Shown one piece after another: positions 34,907 through 42,955 of a stretch of 64,000 nt of DNA. The stretch comes from UBA1715 sp045615765. GTDB taxonomy: Bacteria; Bacteroidota; Bacteroidia; Bacteroidales; UBA1715. The translations under genes were made by a program, and so were the position numbers. Numbering within the stretch: position 1 is the first letter of the stretch; each line of letters begins with the position of its first letter. The notes below the pieces were generated by a model. That model searched no databases. It was not told where the DNA came from and worked only from the letters and a program-made list of their open reading frames with translations. The stretch covers positions 100,716 through 164,715 of the forward strand of contig JAZLFM010000010.1 of NCBI GenBank assembly GCA_045615765.1. Reading direction: 5' to 3'.

Positions 34907-35296
34907 TCAAGGTTTTGTCGCTAAAGTAAACTTCCAACGATTTCTATTTGCGATTTCCATAATCTTAACAGTTTCTCCCGTCGGCACATCTTTATCGACA
35001 CGCAAAACAATAGCCGGTTCCTCTTGGCCCGCCAATTCTTGTTTCAAACGACTTTCAACTTCTTCGAAAGGTACAACTGTTGTATTAACAGCAAAACGAC
35101 CTGACGCATCAATTGAAACAGAAACATGAGGAATTAACTTCACCTGTGAAGAACTTTGTGGCAATGACACTTGCAAACCATTAGGCGCAATCTGTGTTGA
35201 TGTCACCATAAAAAATATCAGCAACAAAAACACAATATCCGTCATTGACGACATATTGAAACTTGTGGTGATTTTATTTCGAGCTTCTATTGCCAT
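34907..35296 (-). CDS. exbD: ExbD/TolR-type biopolymer transport protein
   Basis: This 129-residue protein has a single transmembrane helix near residues 18-36. The essential Asp is in the S-M-T-D-I-V-F-L-L-L-I-F-F-M motif. A periplasmic domain follows with LPHVSVSIDA-like and LRVDKDVPTG segments. ExbD is the plug of the proton-driven ExbB pentamer that powers TonB. Its ATG overlaps the exbB stop by one base and a TonB-like gene follows. Confidence 0.92.
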   Translation of the reverse strand: MAIEARNKITTSFNMSSMTDIVFLLLIFFMVTSTQIAPNGLQVSLPQSSSQVKLIPHVSVSIDASGRFAVNTTVVPFEEVESRLKQELAGQEEPAIVLRVDKDVPTGETVKIMEIANRNRWKFTLATKP

Positions 35297-35991
35297 TATG
35301 CTGGTTCATTAAGCAAATCCATAAATTCTGTGGTACGCAATTCCATCATATTAACAACCTTACCAATTTCTGCTGTCAATATGTTATAGCCTAACATTGC
35401 AATCACACCAACAATAAGACCAGCAACAGTTGTCACCATTGCGGTATAAATACCATTAGACAACATAGCAATACTAAAGTTTCCACCTGCATTTGCCATA
35501 TCATAGAAAGCCGTAATCATACCCAAAACAGTACCTAGGAAACCAACCATAGGACCGACACTAGAAATTGTAGCCAACATAGGCAATCCTTTTTCTAGAT
35601 TTGCGACTTCCAATTTTCCCACATTTTCAATTGCCTCACGAGTATCACGCATGTCTTTATTCAAACGACTAAGACCTTTGTCTATCATGCGAGCAATTGG
35701 CGAGTCTGTACTTTGGCAACGAATATGAGCCTCTTCAATTTTTCCTTGTTTTACGAAATTCTTCACTTCATTCATAAAACTAGAATCTTCTTTAGCGGCT
35801 TTTCTGATTGCCAACGCACGTTCAATAATAATATACACTGCGGCAATAGAAAAAAGTAAAAGGAAGATCATAATCCAACCTCCCTTTAATGCCATATTCC
35901 ACAATGTTAAGTCTTCTGCTACAGCTTCAGCAACAGCCGGAGAAGTTCCGACTGTTACATCTGCTAATATAGTACAAATTGATGCTAACAT
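35296..35991 (-). CDS. exbB: MotA/TolQ/ExbB proton channel family protein
   Basis: This 231-residue protein has three transmembrane helices: one at about 36-56 (WIMIFLLLFSIAAVYIII), and two after a cytoplasmic stretch with ANLEKGLPMLATISSVGPMVGFLGTVLGMITAF and GIYTAMVTTVAGLIVGVIAMLGYN. These match the ExbB signature helices. It forms the proton channel with ExbD. The nhaD gene ends one base before it, so nhaD, exbB, exbD, the tonB-like gene and two lipoproteins probably form one operon. Confidence 0.93.
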   Translation of the reverse strand: MLASICTILADVTVGTSPAVAEAVAEDLTLWNMALKGGWIMIFLLLFSIAAVYIIIERALAIRKAAKEDSSFMNEVKNFVKQGKIEEAHIRCQSTDSPIARMIDKGLSRLNKDMRDTREAIENVGKLEVANLEKGLPMLATISSVGPMVGFLGTVLGMITAFYDMANAGGNFSIAMLSNGIYTAMVTTVAGLIVGVIAMLGYNILTAEIGKVVNMMELRTTEFMDLLNEPA

Positions 35992-35992
35992 A

Positions 35993-37297
35993 TTATAATC
36001 CTAAAACTGCTTTTTCAACATAAATCCAAGCAACACCAGCCAAGTAACCAACTAAAGCCAACCAGCTAATGTGTTTCAAATACCATACGAAATCAATTTT
36101 CTCCAAGCCCATTGCAGCTACACCTGCTGCCGAACCGATGATTAAAATTGAACCACCTGTACCAGCACAGTAAGCAAGCATTTGCCAGAATGTTCCATCT
36201 TGAGCGAAATCAACAACAGAAGGATCTACAAGATACATCTTCATTGAAGCTGCAACAAGTGGCACATTGTCGATAATTGATGACAATACACCTATAACGC
36301 TATCGATAACATAAATATTGCCTCCAGTAACATCACGCAACCATTCAGACAAAAGTCCAAGTTGACCTGCTGCTCCAAGAGCACCTACAGCTGTCAAAAT
36401 ACCCAAGAAGAAGAAAATTGTTGGTGTTTCGACATGTTTCAAAATATGAACAACAGTAAGTTTTTGTTTAACTTCTTTTGATTTTTTCTTGTGCATAAGT
36501 TCTGTAACCATCCACATAATACCCAAACCAAGCAACATACCCATAAATGGAGGTAAGTGAGTAATTGTTTTGAATACAGGAACAAACAACAACAAACCAA
36601 CACCAAGAATCAACAATGCTAATTGTTCACCTGGAGTTGTTATTGATTCAGCAGTTTTTGCTTGTTCTGGACGTTCAATTTCACCTTTCATTGTAAAAGT
36701 AAGTATCACAAGAGGTACAATCATAGAAACCAAACTTGGAGCAATAATTCCTGTGATGATTTTAGCCGCAGATATTTGACCACCAATCCATAACATGATT
36801 GTTGTCACATCACCAATTGGAGACCATGCGCCACCTGCATTTGCTGCAATCACAACAATACTAGCGTATGTCCAACGAGTTGGTTGATCTTTAATAAGTT
36901 TACGAAGTAATGATAGAATCACAATTGTTGTTGTTAGGTTATCAAGAACAGCTGACATAAAGAATGTCAAGAAACTCAAGATCCACAACAATTTCACCTT
37001 ACTTGTTGCAGTAATTCTGTCAGTGATGATTTTAAAACCATTGTGACGGTCAACAATTTCAACAATTGTCATTGCAGCGAACAAGAAGAACAATGTTTGT
37101 GCTGTTTCCGCCAAGTTTTCATCCAATGAATGAACTACTTCGTGAACATCTACACCTCCAAAAAGAATGAACACTGCCCATGTTAATACACCTATCAACA
37201 ACGCAGAAGCTGCCTTGTCGATTTTCAAAGGATGCTCCAATGCTATGCATAGATAGCCTAGAACAAAGATTATAACCATTACTAATGAGTAAGACAT
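35993..37297 (-). CDS. nhaD: Sodium:proton antiporter NhaD
   Basis: This 434-residue polytopic membrane protein of the NhaD/ArsB ion transporter superfamily has about twelve hydrophobic segments. Characteristic motifs are DNLTTTIVILSLLRKLI, ANAGGAWSPIGDVTTIMLWI, and the later IDNVPLVAASMKMYL and GGSILIIGSAAGVAAMGLE. It exports Na+ in exchange for H+. An upstream start at 37330 is less likely than the ATG at 37297, which gives the typical MSYSLVMVIIF start. A -7-like TATTTTTG lies on the minus strand at 37335-37328. It is upstream of and one base from exbB. Confidence 0.9.
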   Translation of the reverse strand: MSYSLVMVIIFVLGYLCIALEHPLKIDKAASALLIGVLTWAVFILFGGVDVHEVVHSLDENLAETAQTLFFLFAAMTIVEIVDRHNGFKIITDRITATSKVKLLWILSFLTFFMSAVLDNLTTTIVILSLLRKLIKDQPTRWTYASIVVIAANAGGAWSPIGDVTTIMLWIGGQISAAKIITGIIAPSLVSMIVPLVILTFTMKGEIERPEQAKTAESITTPGEQLALLILGVGLLLFVPVFKTITHLPPFMGMLLGLGIMWMVTELMHKKKSKEVKQKLTVVHILKHVETPTIFFFLGILTAVGALGAAGQLGLLSEWLRDVTGGNIYVIDSVIGVLSSIIDNVPLVAASMKMYLVDPSVVDFAQDGTFWQMLAYCAGTGGSILIIGSAAGVAAMGLEKIDFVWYLKHISWLALVGYLAGVAWIYVEKAVLGL

Positions 37298-37393
37298 AAT
37301 AATTTGATTTTTTATTTGTTTTCGTGGCAAAAATAAAAGAAATCTACAACCTTTAAACTTTCATAGACTTTTTTTTCTTCTATAATGAAAAAA

Positions 37394-38563
37394 TTACCTG
37401 ATTTCTTTTTTTGATAATAAATAATTATACCCCACACAAACACCTCTTACCACCATAATTGAAAGTAATAGATACGCCAAACTAGGAATAAATTGTCCTA
37501 CACTTAGTGAAACTACCACAGAAAGAACTGCCATAACAGATGAAAACACAACATACCATTTCACACGATTGCGTATTGATGGCAGCAGCAAGAGAACTGC
37601 AAAAATCAAATGAAATGGAGTCAGCCATATTGTATTACAATTCGGGAACACAAACGAATGAATACTTACAAACGACAAGAACCACAAGACACATCCTACA
37701 ATACCCAAAATTAGTAACAACGATGCGTCAAGCCATACAAACCACTTCTTTTTAATGATTTCCACTACAGTCAATATCAATACTAACAGAAACAAACAAA
37801 CCAATGGCAGAACAGCCTCACCCCAATTTGTATCAGTACCTTCGGAAGCACCTTCCACGAGAACTTGTGGAACACCACAAAGTTTACGTCCATCACTTCG
37901 GGTTGTTGTTTCGCATACAGAAGCAATAGCGTCTGGTAAGAACAGTAGTTCTTCTTTTGTTGCCAAGGCATCTGTTTGCACACCTAAAGCAAGATGAATT
38001 CCTAAACTTGACCATGATGTCTGCCCAACATAGCGTAAAATCGCAGAACGCCAACTTTCTTCATTATACGATGCGTTCCAAGATAAAGTATCTATTTGAG
38101 CAGACAATATATCCCGCAAACGAGTCGCACAGTTATCATAAAAGAAGTTATACAAATACAATCTATTTTCAGGTAACATATTCTTCATCACAAAGTTACA
38201 GATGCCGAGCTTTTCCTCCGGTTCTAATATCAAGGGATATTCCACTATACCTCTACCTTCCATCTCATACGATAGTGTTGTATATCGGAAATTCTTAGCA
38301 TCGAGCATATAGTATGTTTTTCCCGTGAAGAAATTGCCAACAAACTGAAATAAGTCTTCTATAGTAAATGTTCCATAGTCAAAAACAAAATCGAAATCTT
38401 GTTTTTCATCGCAGATTCTCAATGCAGCATGACCAAATTTTGCATACAAGTCTTCCCCTGGTGAGCAAACCAATATAGACACCCGTGTATCGTCTGTTGG
38501 GGCAAACGAATATGATCGAATGCCAAAAGACAAAAGCACTATGAGGAACAATAGTTTTTTCAT
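37394..38563 (-). CDS. DUF4105 family integral membrane protein (Lnb-like)
   Basis: This 389-residue protein starts at the ATG overlapping the pgeF stop (ATGA). A signal sequence precedes an extracytoplasmic domain with VCSPGEDLYAKFGHAALRI, FDYGTFTIEDLFQFVGNFFTGKTYYML, and YNFFYDNCATRLRDIL. The H-A-A-L and N-F-F-Y-D-N-C-A-T motifs fit a cysteine-based DUF4105 fold. Five transmembrane helices follow. DUF4105 proteins of Bacteroidetes have been linked to lipoprotein N-acylation, from memory; that function is inference here. Confidence 0.75.
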   Translation of the reverse strand: MKKLLFLIVLLSFGIRSYSFAPTDDTRVSILVCSPGEDLYAKFGHAALRICDEKQDFDFVFDYGTFTIEDLFQFVGNFFTGKTYYMLDAKNFRYTTLSYEMEGRGIVEYPLILEPEEKLGICNFVMKNMLPENRLYLYNFFYDNCATRLRDILSAQIDTLSWNASYNEESWRSAILRYVGQTSWSSLGIHLALGVQTDALATKEELLFLPDAIASVCETTTRSDGRKLCGVPQVLVEGASEGTDTNWGEAVLPLVCLFLLVLILTVVEIIKKKWFVWLDASLLLILGIVGCVLWFLSFVSIHSFVFPNCNTIWLTPFHLIFAVLLLLPSIRNRVKWYVVFSSVMAVLSVVVSLSVGQFIPSLAYLLLSIMVVRGVCVGYNYLLSKKEIR

Positions 38564-39294
38564 TTCTTTAATCCTATATATGAGCACATTCGTCCTGTTT
38601 GACCATCACGACGATATGAATAAAACAAATCCACATTCGAATAAGTATCCAATTTCGAATTAAAAATAGTTCCAACATTACAGTCACGCAAAATTGTTTC
38701 CACGCAACAATTCAGGTCAAAATAATATGACCCATTTCTTGAAATGAAATACTGTTTTGGAAAATAGTCGAGGAACTCTTTACCGACTTGGTAGTTTTCC
38801 TGTTGAATCATTGGACCAATATACGCTGTCAACGAGCGAGGATCAGAGAACTCTGAAAGAATCTTCACCATATTCTGAATAATTCCATCTCGAGTACCTT
38901 TCCATCCACAATGTAAACCTGCGACAAGAGAAAATGCTTCATCATGAAACAAAACTGAACCACAATCGGCAATGGATACAGAAAGAACAACTCCTTTCTC
39001 TGTTGTGTAAAAGCCATCTGCTTCCGTATCATTACAAAAAGAAGAATCAACACGAACAACATCAGCAGAATGTATCTGTTTTAGATTTGCAACTTGAAAA
39101 TTTGGAGCAACAGCATCGAAAAACAAGCGGCGATTTTGTTTTACATTTTCGGCATCATCTTTAGAATGCAAACCTGTATTCATACTTTCATACACTCCAG
39201 AACTCACCCCGCCCTTTCGCGTTGAGAATCCTGCGATACACTTGTCGTTATCGAGCCACAAACCATGTGGAATTGGAGTTTCTGTAGTTTGCAT
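38560..39294 (-). CDS. pgeF: Peptidoglycan editing factor / multicopper-type purine nucleoside phosphorylase (YfiH/LACC1 family)
   Basis: This 244-residue protein carries the family metal motif: QIHSADV (His), ADCGSVLF (Cys) and LHCGWKGT (His). Other motifs are FSTRKGGVS near the start and the C-terminal SYRRDGQTGRMCSYIGL. Members act on nucleosides (adenosine cleavage) and edit muropeptide ligation in E. coli. A start at 39423 would add 43 odd residues including a hydrophobic stretch; the ATG at 39294 gives the family length and frees the divergent promoter region, so I choose it. It is coupled to the DUF4105 gene. Confidence 0.88.
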   Translation of the reverse strand: MQTTETPIPHGLWLDNDKCIAGFSTRKGGVSSGVYESMNTGLHSKDDAENVKQNRRLFFDAVAPNFQVANLKQIHSADVVRVDSSFCNDTEADGFYTTEKGVVLSVSIADCGSVLFHDEAFSLVAGLHCGWKGTRDGIIQNMVKILSEFSDPRSLTAYIGPMIQQENYQVGKEFLDYFPKQYFISRNGSYYFDLNCCVETILRDCNVGTIFNSKLDTYSNVDLFYSYRRDGQTGRMCSYIGLKK

Positions 39295-39359
39295 TGTACA
39301 AAATTCTGATTCAAATATAGATAATTCAAGAAATTCCACTCGCTTTTTTTGAAAACTTA

Positions 39360-39367
39360 TACCTTTG
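39360..39367 (+). promoter_or_regulatory. Candidate -7 box of the gmhA/SiaC-like operon
   Basis: TACCTTTG fits TAnnTTTG and lies 18 bases before the gmhA ATG at 39386. No optimal -33 TTG is seen. It supports the ATG at 39386 rather than an in-frame TTG at 39365. Confidence 0.5.
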
Positions 39368-39385
39368 CAAGCAAAGAAAAGGAAA

Positions 39386-39967
39386 ATGAAACAAGAAATC
39401 CAAGATACTATTCGTCGTTCCATTGATGTAAAAACTGCATTACTAAACGATGAATTTGCTATTTCACAAATAGAAACGGTTGCAAAGAAAATGATTGAAT
39501 CCTACAAACAAGGACACAAAACAATGTTTGCAGGAAATGGAGGAAGTGCCGCCGACGCGCAACATTTAGCTGCAGAATTAGTTAACCGTTTTCGTTTCGA
39601 CCACCTTGGACTTCCAGCATTAGCACTCACAACCGACACATCTATCGTAACAGCAATTGGCAACGATTACGGATACGATTTCTTGTTTACTCGTCAAATT
39701 GCTGCACTAGGGAACAATGGCGATGTATTTATTGGCATTTCTACCTCTGGGAATTCCGAAAACATTGTAAAAGCATTACAATATTGCAAGGAGAAAGGAA
39801 TATATACAGTTGGGCTTACAGGTGGCAATGGAGGAAAAATGAAAGCATTATGTGACGAATGTATCGTCGTGCCATCAAACGAGACTGCACGTATTCAAGA
39901 ATCACATATTTTAATTGGTCATATTCTTTGTGGCTTTGTTGAATCTGCAATGTTCGAAAAAAAATAA
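39386..39967 (+). CDS. gmhA: D-sedoheptulose 7-phosphate isomerase
   Basis: This 193-residue SIS-domain enzyme makes D-glycero-D-manno-heptose 7-phosphate, the first step to ADP-heptose for LPS. Motifs present: FAGNGGSAADAQHLAAELVNRF, the TDTSIVTAIGNDYGYDFLF stretch, GISTSGNSENIVKAL, and the late ETARIQESHILIGHILC with the metal/active-site His and Glu. It is upstream of a SiaC-like gene with only three bases between them, so they are translated together. rfaE2 at 16671 provides a later step. Confidence 0.92.
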   Translation: MKQEIQDTIRRSIDVKTALLNDEFAISQIETVAKKMIESYKQGHKTMFAGNGGSAADAQHLAAELVNRFRFDHLGLPALALTTDTSIVTAIGNDYGYDFLFTRQIAALGNNGDVFIGISTSGNSENIVKALQYCKEKGIYTVGLTGGNGGKMKALCDECIVVPSNETARIQESHILIGHILCGFVESAMFEKK

Positions 39968-39970
39968 ACT

Positions 39971-40354
39971 ATGGAACATCTCTATATTGAACAATCGGCA
40001 TGGACACCAGAAGTTTTCTTCAATATCGACGAAAACAAACTTTGCTTAGTAGGGCGATCTTTTCCTGAAGATGCAGCTACTTTCTACACACCAATTGTTG
40101 CATGGTTGGAAAATAACATTCAAGAATTCGCTAATGGATTCACCCTAGAGATTAAGTTAGAATATTTCAACACTTCTTCTTCAAAATATCTGCTTAAAAT
40201 GTTTCGGTTTCTTGAAAAGTACAAACAAAACCATACGATTCCCGTACAAGTAACATGGAAATATTTCTCTAATGATGAAGAAATGAAAGAATCCGGAATG
40301 GAATACCAACAATTTGTTGATGTACCATTTGAATTTATTGAAATTGAAAAATAA
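39971..40354 (+). CDS. SiaC-like (DUF1987) regulatory phosphoprotein, copy A
   Basis: This 127-residue single-domain protein shows the motifs TPEVFFNIDENKLCLVGRS, FPEDAATFY, LEYFNTSSSKYL and WKYFSNDEEMKESG, and ends PFEFIEIEK. In Pseudomonas SiaC, phosphorylation of Thr68 by SiaB controls partner binding (family knowledge, from memory); here T68 falls in the conserved YFNTSS at exactly position 68. The fold is expected to resemble an anti-sigma factor antagonist. It is translated right after gmhA. No kinase lies beside it, so it must use one of the SiaB-like proteins at 42956 or 62472, or a kinase elsewhere. Confidence 0.8.
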   Translation: MEHLYIEQSAWTPEVFFNIDENKLCLVGRSFPEDAATFYTPIVAWLENNIQEFANGFTLEIKLEYFNTSSSKYLLKMFRFLEKYKQNHTIPVQVTWKYFSNDEEMKESGMEYQQFVDVPFEFIEIEK

Positions 40355-40412
40355 CAAACAATTACATTTTGCTGTACGCTTCACGTGAGCAAAACTATCT
40401 AACGAACTTCAT

Positions 40413-41423
40413 TTACTTTTTCTTAAACGAAATTGTTATTGGTAAATGGTCGCTATAGCCACCATGGTACATTTCGCCCTGATACGTTCTATACGGAGCA
40501 GCTTCACCTGTTTTCTCGTTTCGTTCTAACAAACCTTCATGTTGAACAACAACATAATCAATTTCATAATCTTTTAGAAAACCTTGGCTAACAATTCCTT
40601 GATCCAAGAAGTTCCAATAACCTTTGTATTTATAAGTACCATCTGCATTTTTATCTTGTAGATTTACAAGACATTGCGGGCAATCGTCAACAGTTCTACG
40701 TGCTTTCAATCCTTTGGTAATACTTTTCTCTGTAGGATAATCATTAAAATCACCTGTGATTACAATATTTGCATCAGGATTGTCAGATAAAATTTTATCA
40801 ACCACAGTTCTTAACTGACGAGCAACCGTAATACGATATTGTTCGCTCTCATCCTTTCCACCACGACGAGACGGGAAATGACAAATAAAAATATGGATTG
40901 TATCGTTTGTGGAAAGCATACAACCTTCTACATACAAAATATCGCGTGTTTTTCTTGATGCATCAGCAAAAACAGGTCGGATTATCGTATCACGCAACGG
41001 CTTAAATGTATTTTTATTATATAAAAGAGCCACATCTATTCCTCTGGTATCTAAAGATTCATGATGGATAAAATCATAGTGGAATCTATACAAATCTGTT
41101 TTTTGAATAAGATCACGAAGACAAGTATCGTTTTCTACTTCGCAAAAACCTATGACATCAGGCATTTGCCATCCACCTGCCAAAGCAATTACTTGAGCTA
41201 TATTTTTCAATTTTTTATTATATCGATACGAATTCCATTGTCGATGCGAATTTGGCAAAAATTCATTATCGTTGACTCGAGGATTATCAACCGTATCAAA
41301 TAAATTTTCGGTGTTATAAAACATCACCATAAAATCTCGTTCTTTTTGTCCAGAACAGCTACAAGACAAAAACACACAAAACAAGACAAAGAAGATATTA
41401 CTTATCGCTTTTCTTTTCTTCAT
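40413..41423 (-). CDS. Endonuclease/exonuclease/phosphatase-family lipoprotein
   Basis: This 336-residue protein has a type II signal (MKKRKAISNIFFVLFCVFLSCSC). Segments of the EEP family follow: FYNTENLFDTVDNPRVNDNEF near the start, GFCEVEND (catalytic Glu), CHFPSRRGG, NIVITGDFNDYPTEKS, and the final YSDHLPITISFK with the D-H pair. These are metal-dependent phosphodiesterase or phosphatase motifs, so the catalytic set looks intact. The substrate may be nucleic acid, lipid or inositol phosphate. Its start overlaps the end of the beta-helix gene by 26 bases, so the two are coupled. Confidence 0.82.
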   Translation of the reverse strand: MKKRKAISNIFFVLFCVFLSCSCSGQKERDFMVMFYNTENLFDTVDNPRVNDNEFLPNSHRQWNSYRYNKKLKNIAQVIALAGGWQMPDVIGFCEVENDTCLRDLIQKTDLYRFHYDFIHHESLDTRGIDVALLYNKNTFKPLRDTIIRPVFADASRKTRDILYVEGCMLSTNDTIHIFICHFPSRRGGKDESEQYRITVARQLRTVVDKILSDNPDANIVITGDFNDYPTEKSITKGLKARRTVDDCPQCLVNLQDKNADGTYKYKGYWNFLDQGIVSQGFLKDYEIDYVVVQHEGLLERNEKTGEAAPYRTYQGEMYHGGYSDHLPITISFKKK

Positions 41424-42810
41424 GAAAATATTCTATTGCGCCAACATCTGGTTTCGAGTCAGCTATTCGTGAATGGTTTAGTAAGTCTGTAGGATGCATA
41501 TTGCCAATCGTTACATCGCCAATATTTATTGCCTGCGAAAGAGAATCTAAATAATAATTTCCAGGGTCTTGAAACAACGGTTTATTTTTATCATAAAAAA
41601 CATTGTTTGCATAATAAGAACTATCCGCATGCGTGTATGTATCGCGCAACAAACAATTTTGAATTCGACAAGGCAAAGAATTCTCGCCATTTTGAGCATC
41701 CATACTTATTTCATTTGTCATAGAGCCAACTACAATCGAATTCGACAAATGTGCTTTCTCTAAAGCAACAAGACAAGTATCATTTTTATAATCCGCAATT
41801 GCAAGTGAAGGATAATACTTACGACCTCGTGCAGTTCCCTCATTATAAATTGTGTTATGAATACCCTGGAACCAACCACCTAAAACAGCAACAACATAAT
41901 ATTCACAATTGGCAAAAATACAATTATAACTATCGATATGGGAACCTATCGCATACACCCCATTTCCCGACATATTTGAAATTTGGCTATTTGAAATCGA
42001 ACAAGAAATCTGATGAGTTTCATCCCCTTGTAGATATAAACCATTTACCCCATTTTTTATCATCGCATACGAAATTTCATTATCTGTACTTGATGCTTCA
42101 AAAATTATACTTCCCCATTGCCCTGGCAACAATTGATATGTTTGTTCCAAACGATCGGAAGTAATGGTCACAACACTGTCTTTCGTACCCCGAATTATTA
42201 ACGACCCTTTCACTATTATATTTGCATTATAATGCATATACAACCTCGCTCCTGCTTCAACCACAAGTGTCGAACCTTCAGCTACCACTAGCGAATCATA
42301 TATCACATACGGCTTTTTTGCAGTACAAATCGTATTGGAAGTCAAAACACCACTCATATTCTCCACGTCTTGTCCCCAAGCTGTAATCACCACTGCATCC
42401 ACACGCGAATTATATTCCACCAACAACGATTCCTCATGATACAGAATCGTATCGACTTTTTGTTCTTGTAATTTTGTCTGAATAAAAACAAATATGCTAT
42501 CACCAGGGGCAATTTCAATATTTTCTACAACCGGTCCTGGAATACCACTCACATTGATATAAAAACGAGAGTTCTCTCCATTTTTAAGAGAAATTTTATC
42601 AATGGAAACAATACCATCACAAGGATTTTTTATTTTAACCCATTGAGTTACACTACCCTTTTCCGTAAATAGTGTATCAAAACTTATCGTATCAACAGAG
42701 AATTTTAAAACATCCGATTGCGAACTAGCATAAAATTCTTTCTTGCACGAAGTCAAAACGCACAAAAAAAACAAAATTGGCAGTATTGTAACAAAACGAA
42801 CTTTATTCAT
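41398..42810 (-). CDS. Lipoprotein with a right-handed beta-helix/parallel repeat core
   Basis: This 470-residue protein has a type II signal MNKVRFVTILPILFFLCVLTSC. An immunoglobulin-like stretch (FDTLFTEKGSVTQWVKIKNP) is followed by a run of short parallel beta-helix repeats with alternating N-x-I, V-x-I and S-x-I steps (IIVKGSLIIRGTKDSVVTITS, NEISYAMIKNGVNGLYLQG, NSQISNMSGNGVYAIG). The end, DVGAIEYF, is the typical C-terminus of choice-of-anchor/pectate lyase-like proteins in Bacteroidetes. The catalytic function is not evident. It is divergent from the SiaB-like gene at 42956. Confidence 0.75.
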   Translation of the reverse strand: MNKVRFVTILPILFFLCVLTSCKKEFYASSQSDVLKFSVDTISFDTLFTEKGSVTQWVKIKNPCDGIVSIDKISLKNGENSRFYINVSGIPGPVVENIEIAPGDSIFVFIQTKLQEQKVDTILYHEESLLVEYNSRVDAVVITAWGQDVENMSGVLTSNTICTAKKPYVIYDSLVVAEGSTLVVEAGARLYMHYNANIIVKGSLIIRGTKDSVVTITSDRLEQTYQLLPGQWGSIIFEASSTDNEISYAMIKNGVNGLYLQGDETHQISCSISNSQISNMSGNGVYAIGSHIDSYNCIFANCEYYVVAVLGGWFQGIHNTIYNEGTARGRKYYPSLAIADYKNDTCLVALEKAHLSNSIVVGSMTNEISMDAQNGENSLPCRIQNCLLRDTYTHADSSYYANNVFYDKNKPLFQDPGNYYLDSLSQAINIGDVTIGNMHPTDLLNHSRIADSKPDVGAIEYFHEEKKSDK

Positions 42811-42900
42811 ACAAAAACGAACGAGAAAAACGCTGTTTTATTTCATCACAAAACTAATAAAAGTCTTTCAATAAAAAATTGAAATTTCAAGCCCGATTGT

Positions 42901-42931
42901 TTGGTCTGTATTAAATAATGCCGTATATTCG
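42901..42931 (+). promoter_or_regulatory. Bacteroidetes-type promoter (TTG N20 TATATTCG)
   Basis: TTG at 42901-42903 and TATATTCG at 42924-42931 are separated by 20 bases, the expected spacing. The -7 differs at one base from TAnnTTTG. It lies 24 bases before the ATG at 42956 and should drive the tandem-SiaB gene, copy-B SiaC and the tRNA. Confidence 0.65.
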
Positions 42932-42955
42932 CAAGAGTTTGACATAATTCAAATT

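Noticed and set aside
38560..39423. Start of pgeF at 39423 with a hydrophobic N-terminus
   Set aside because: The added 43 residues overlap the gmhA start region and its -7 box and are not part of the family; the ATG at 39294 gives the normal length.
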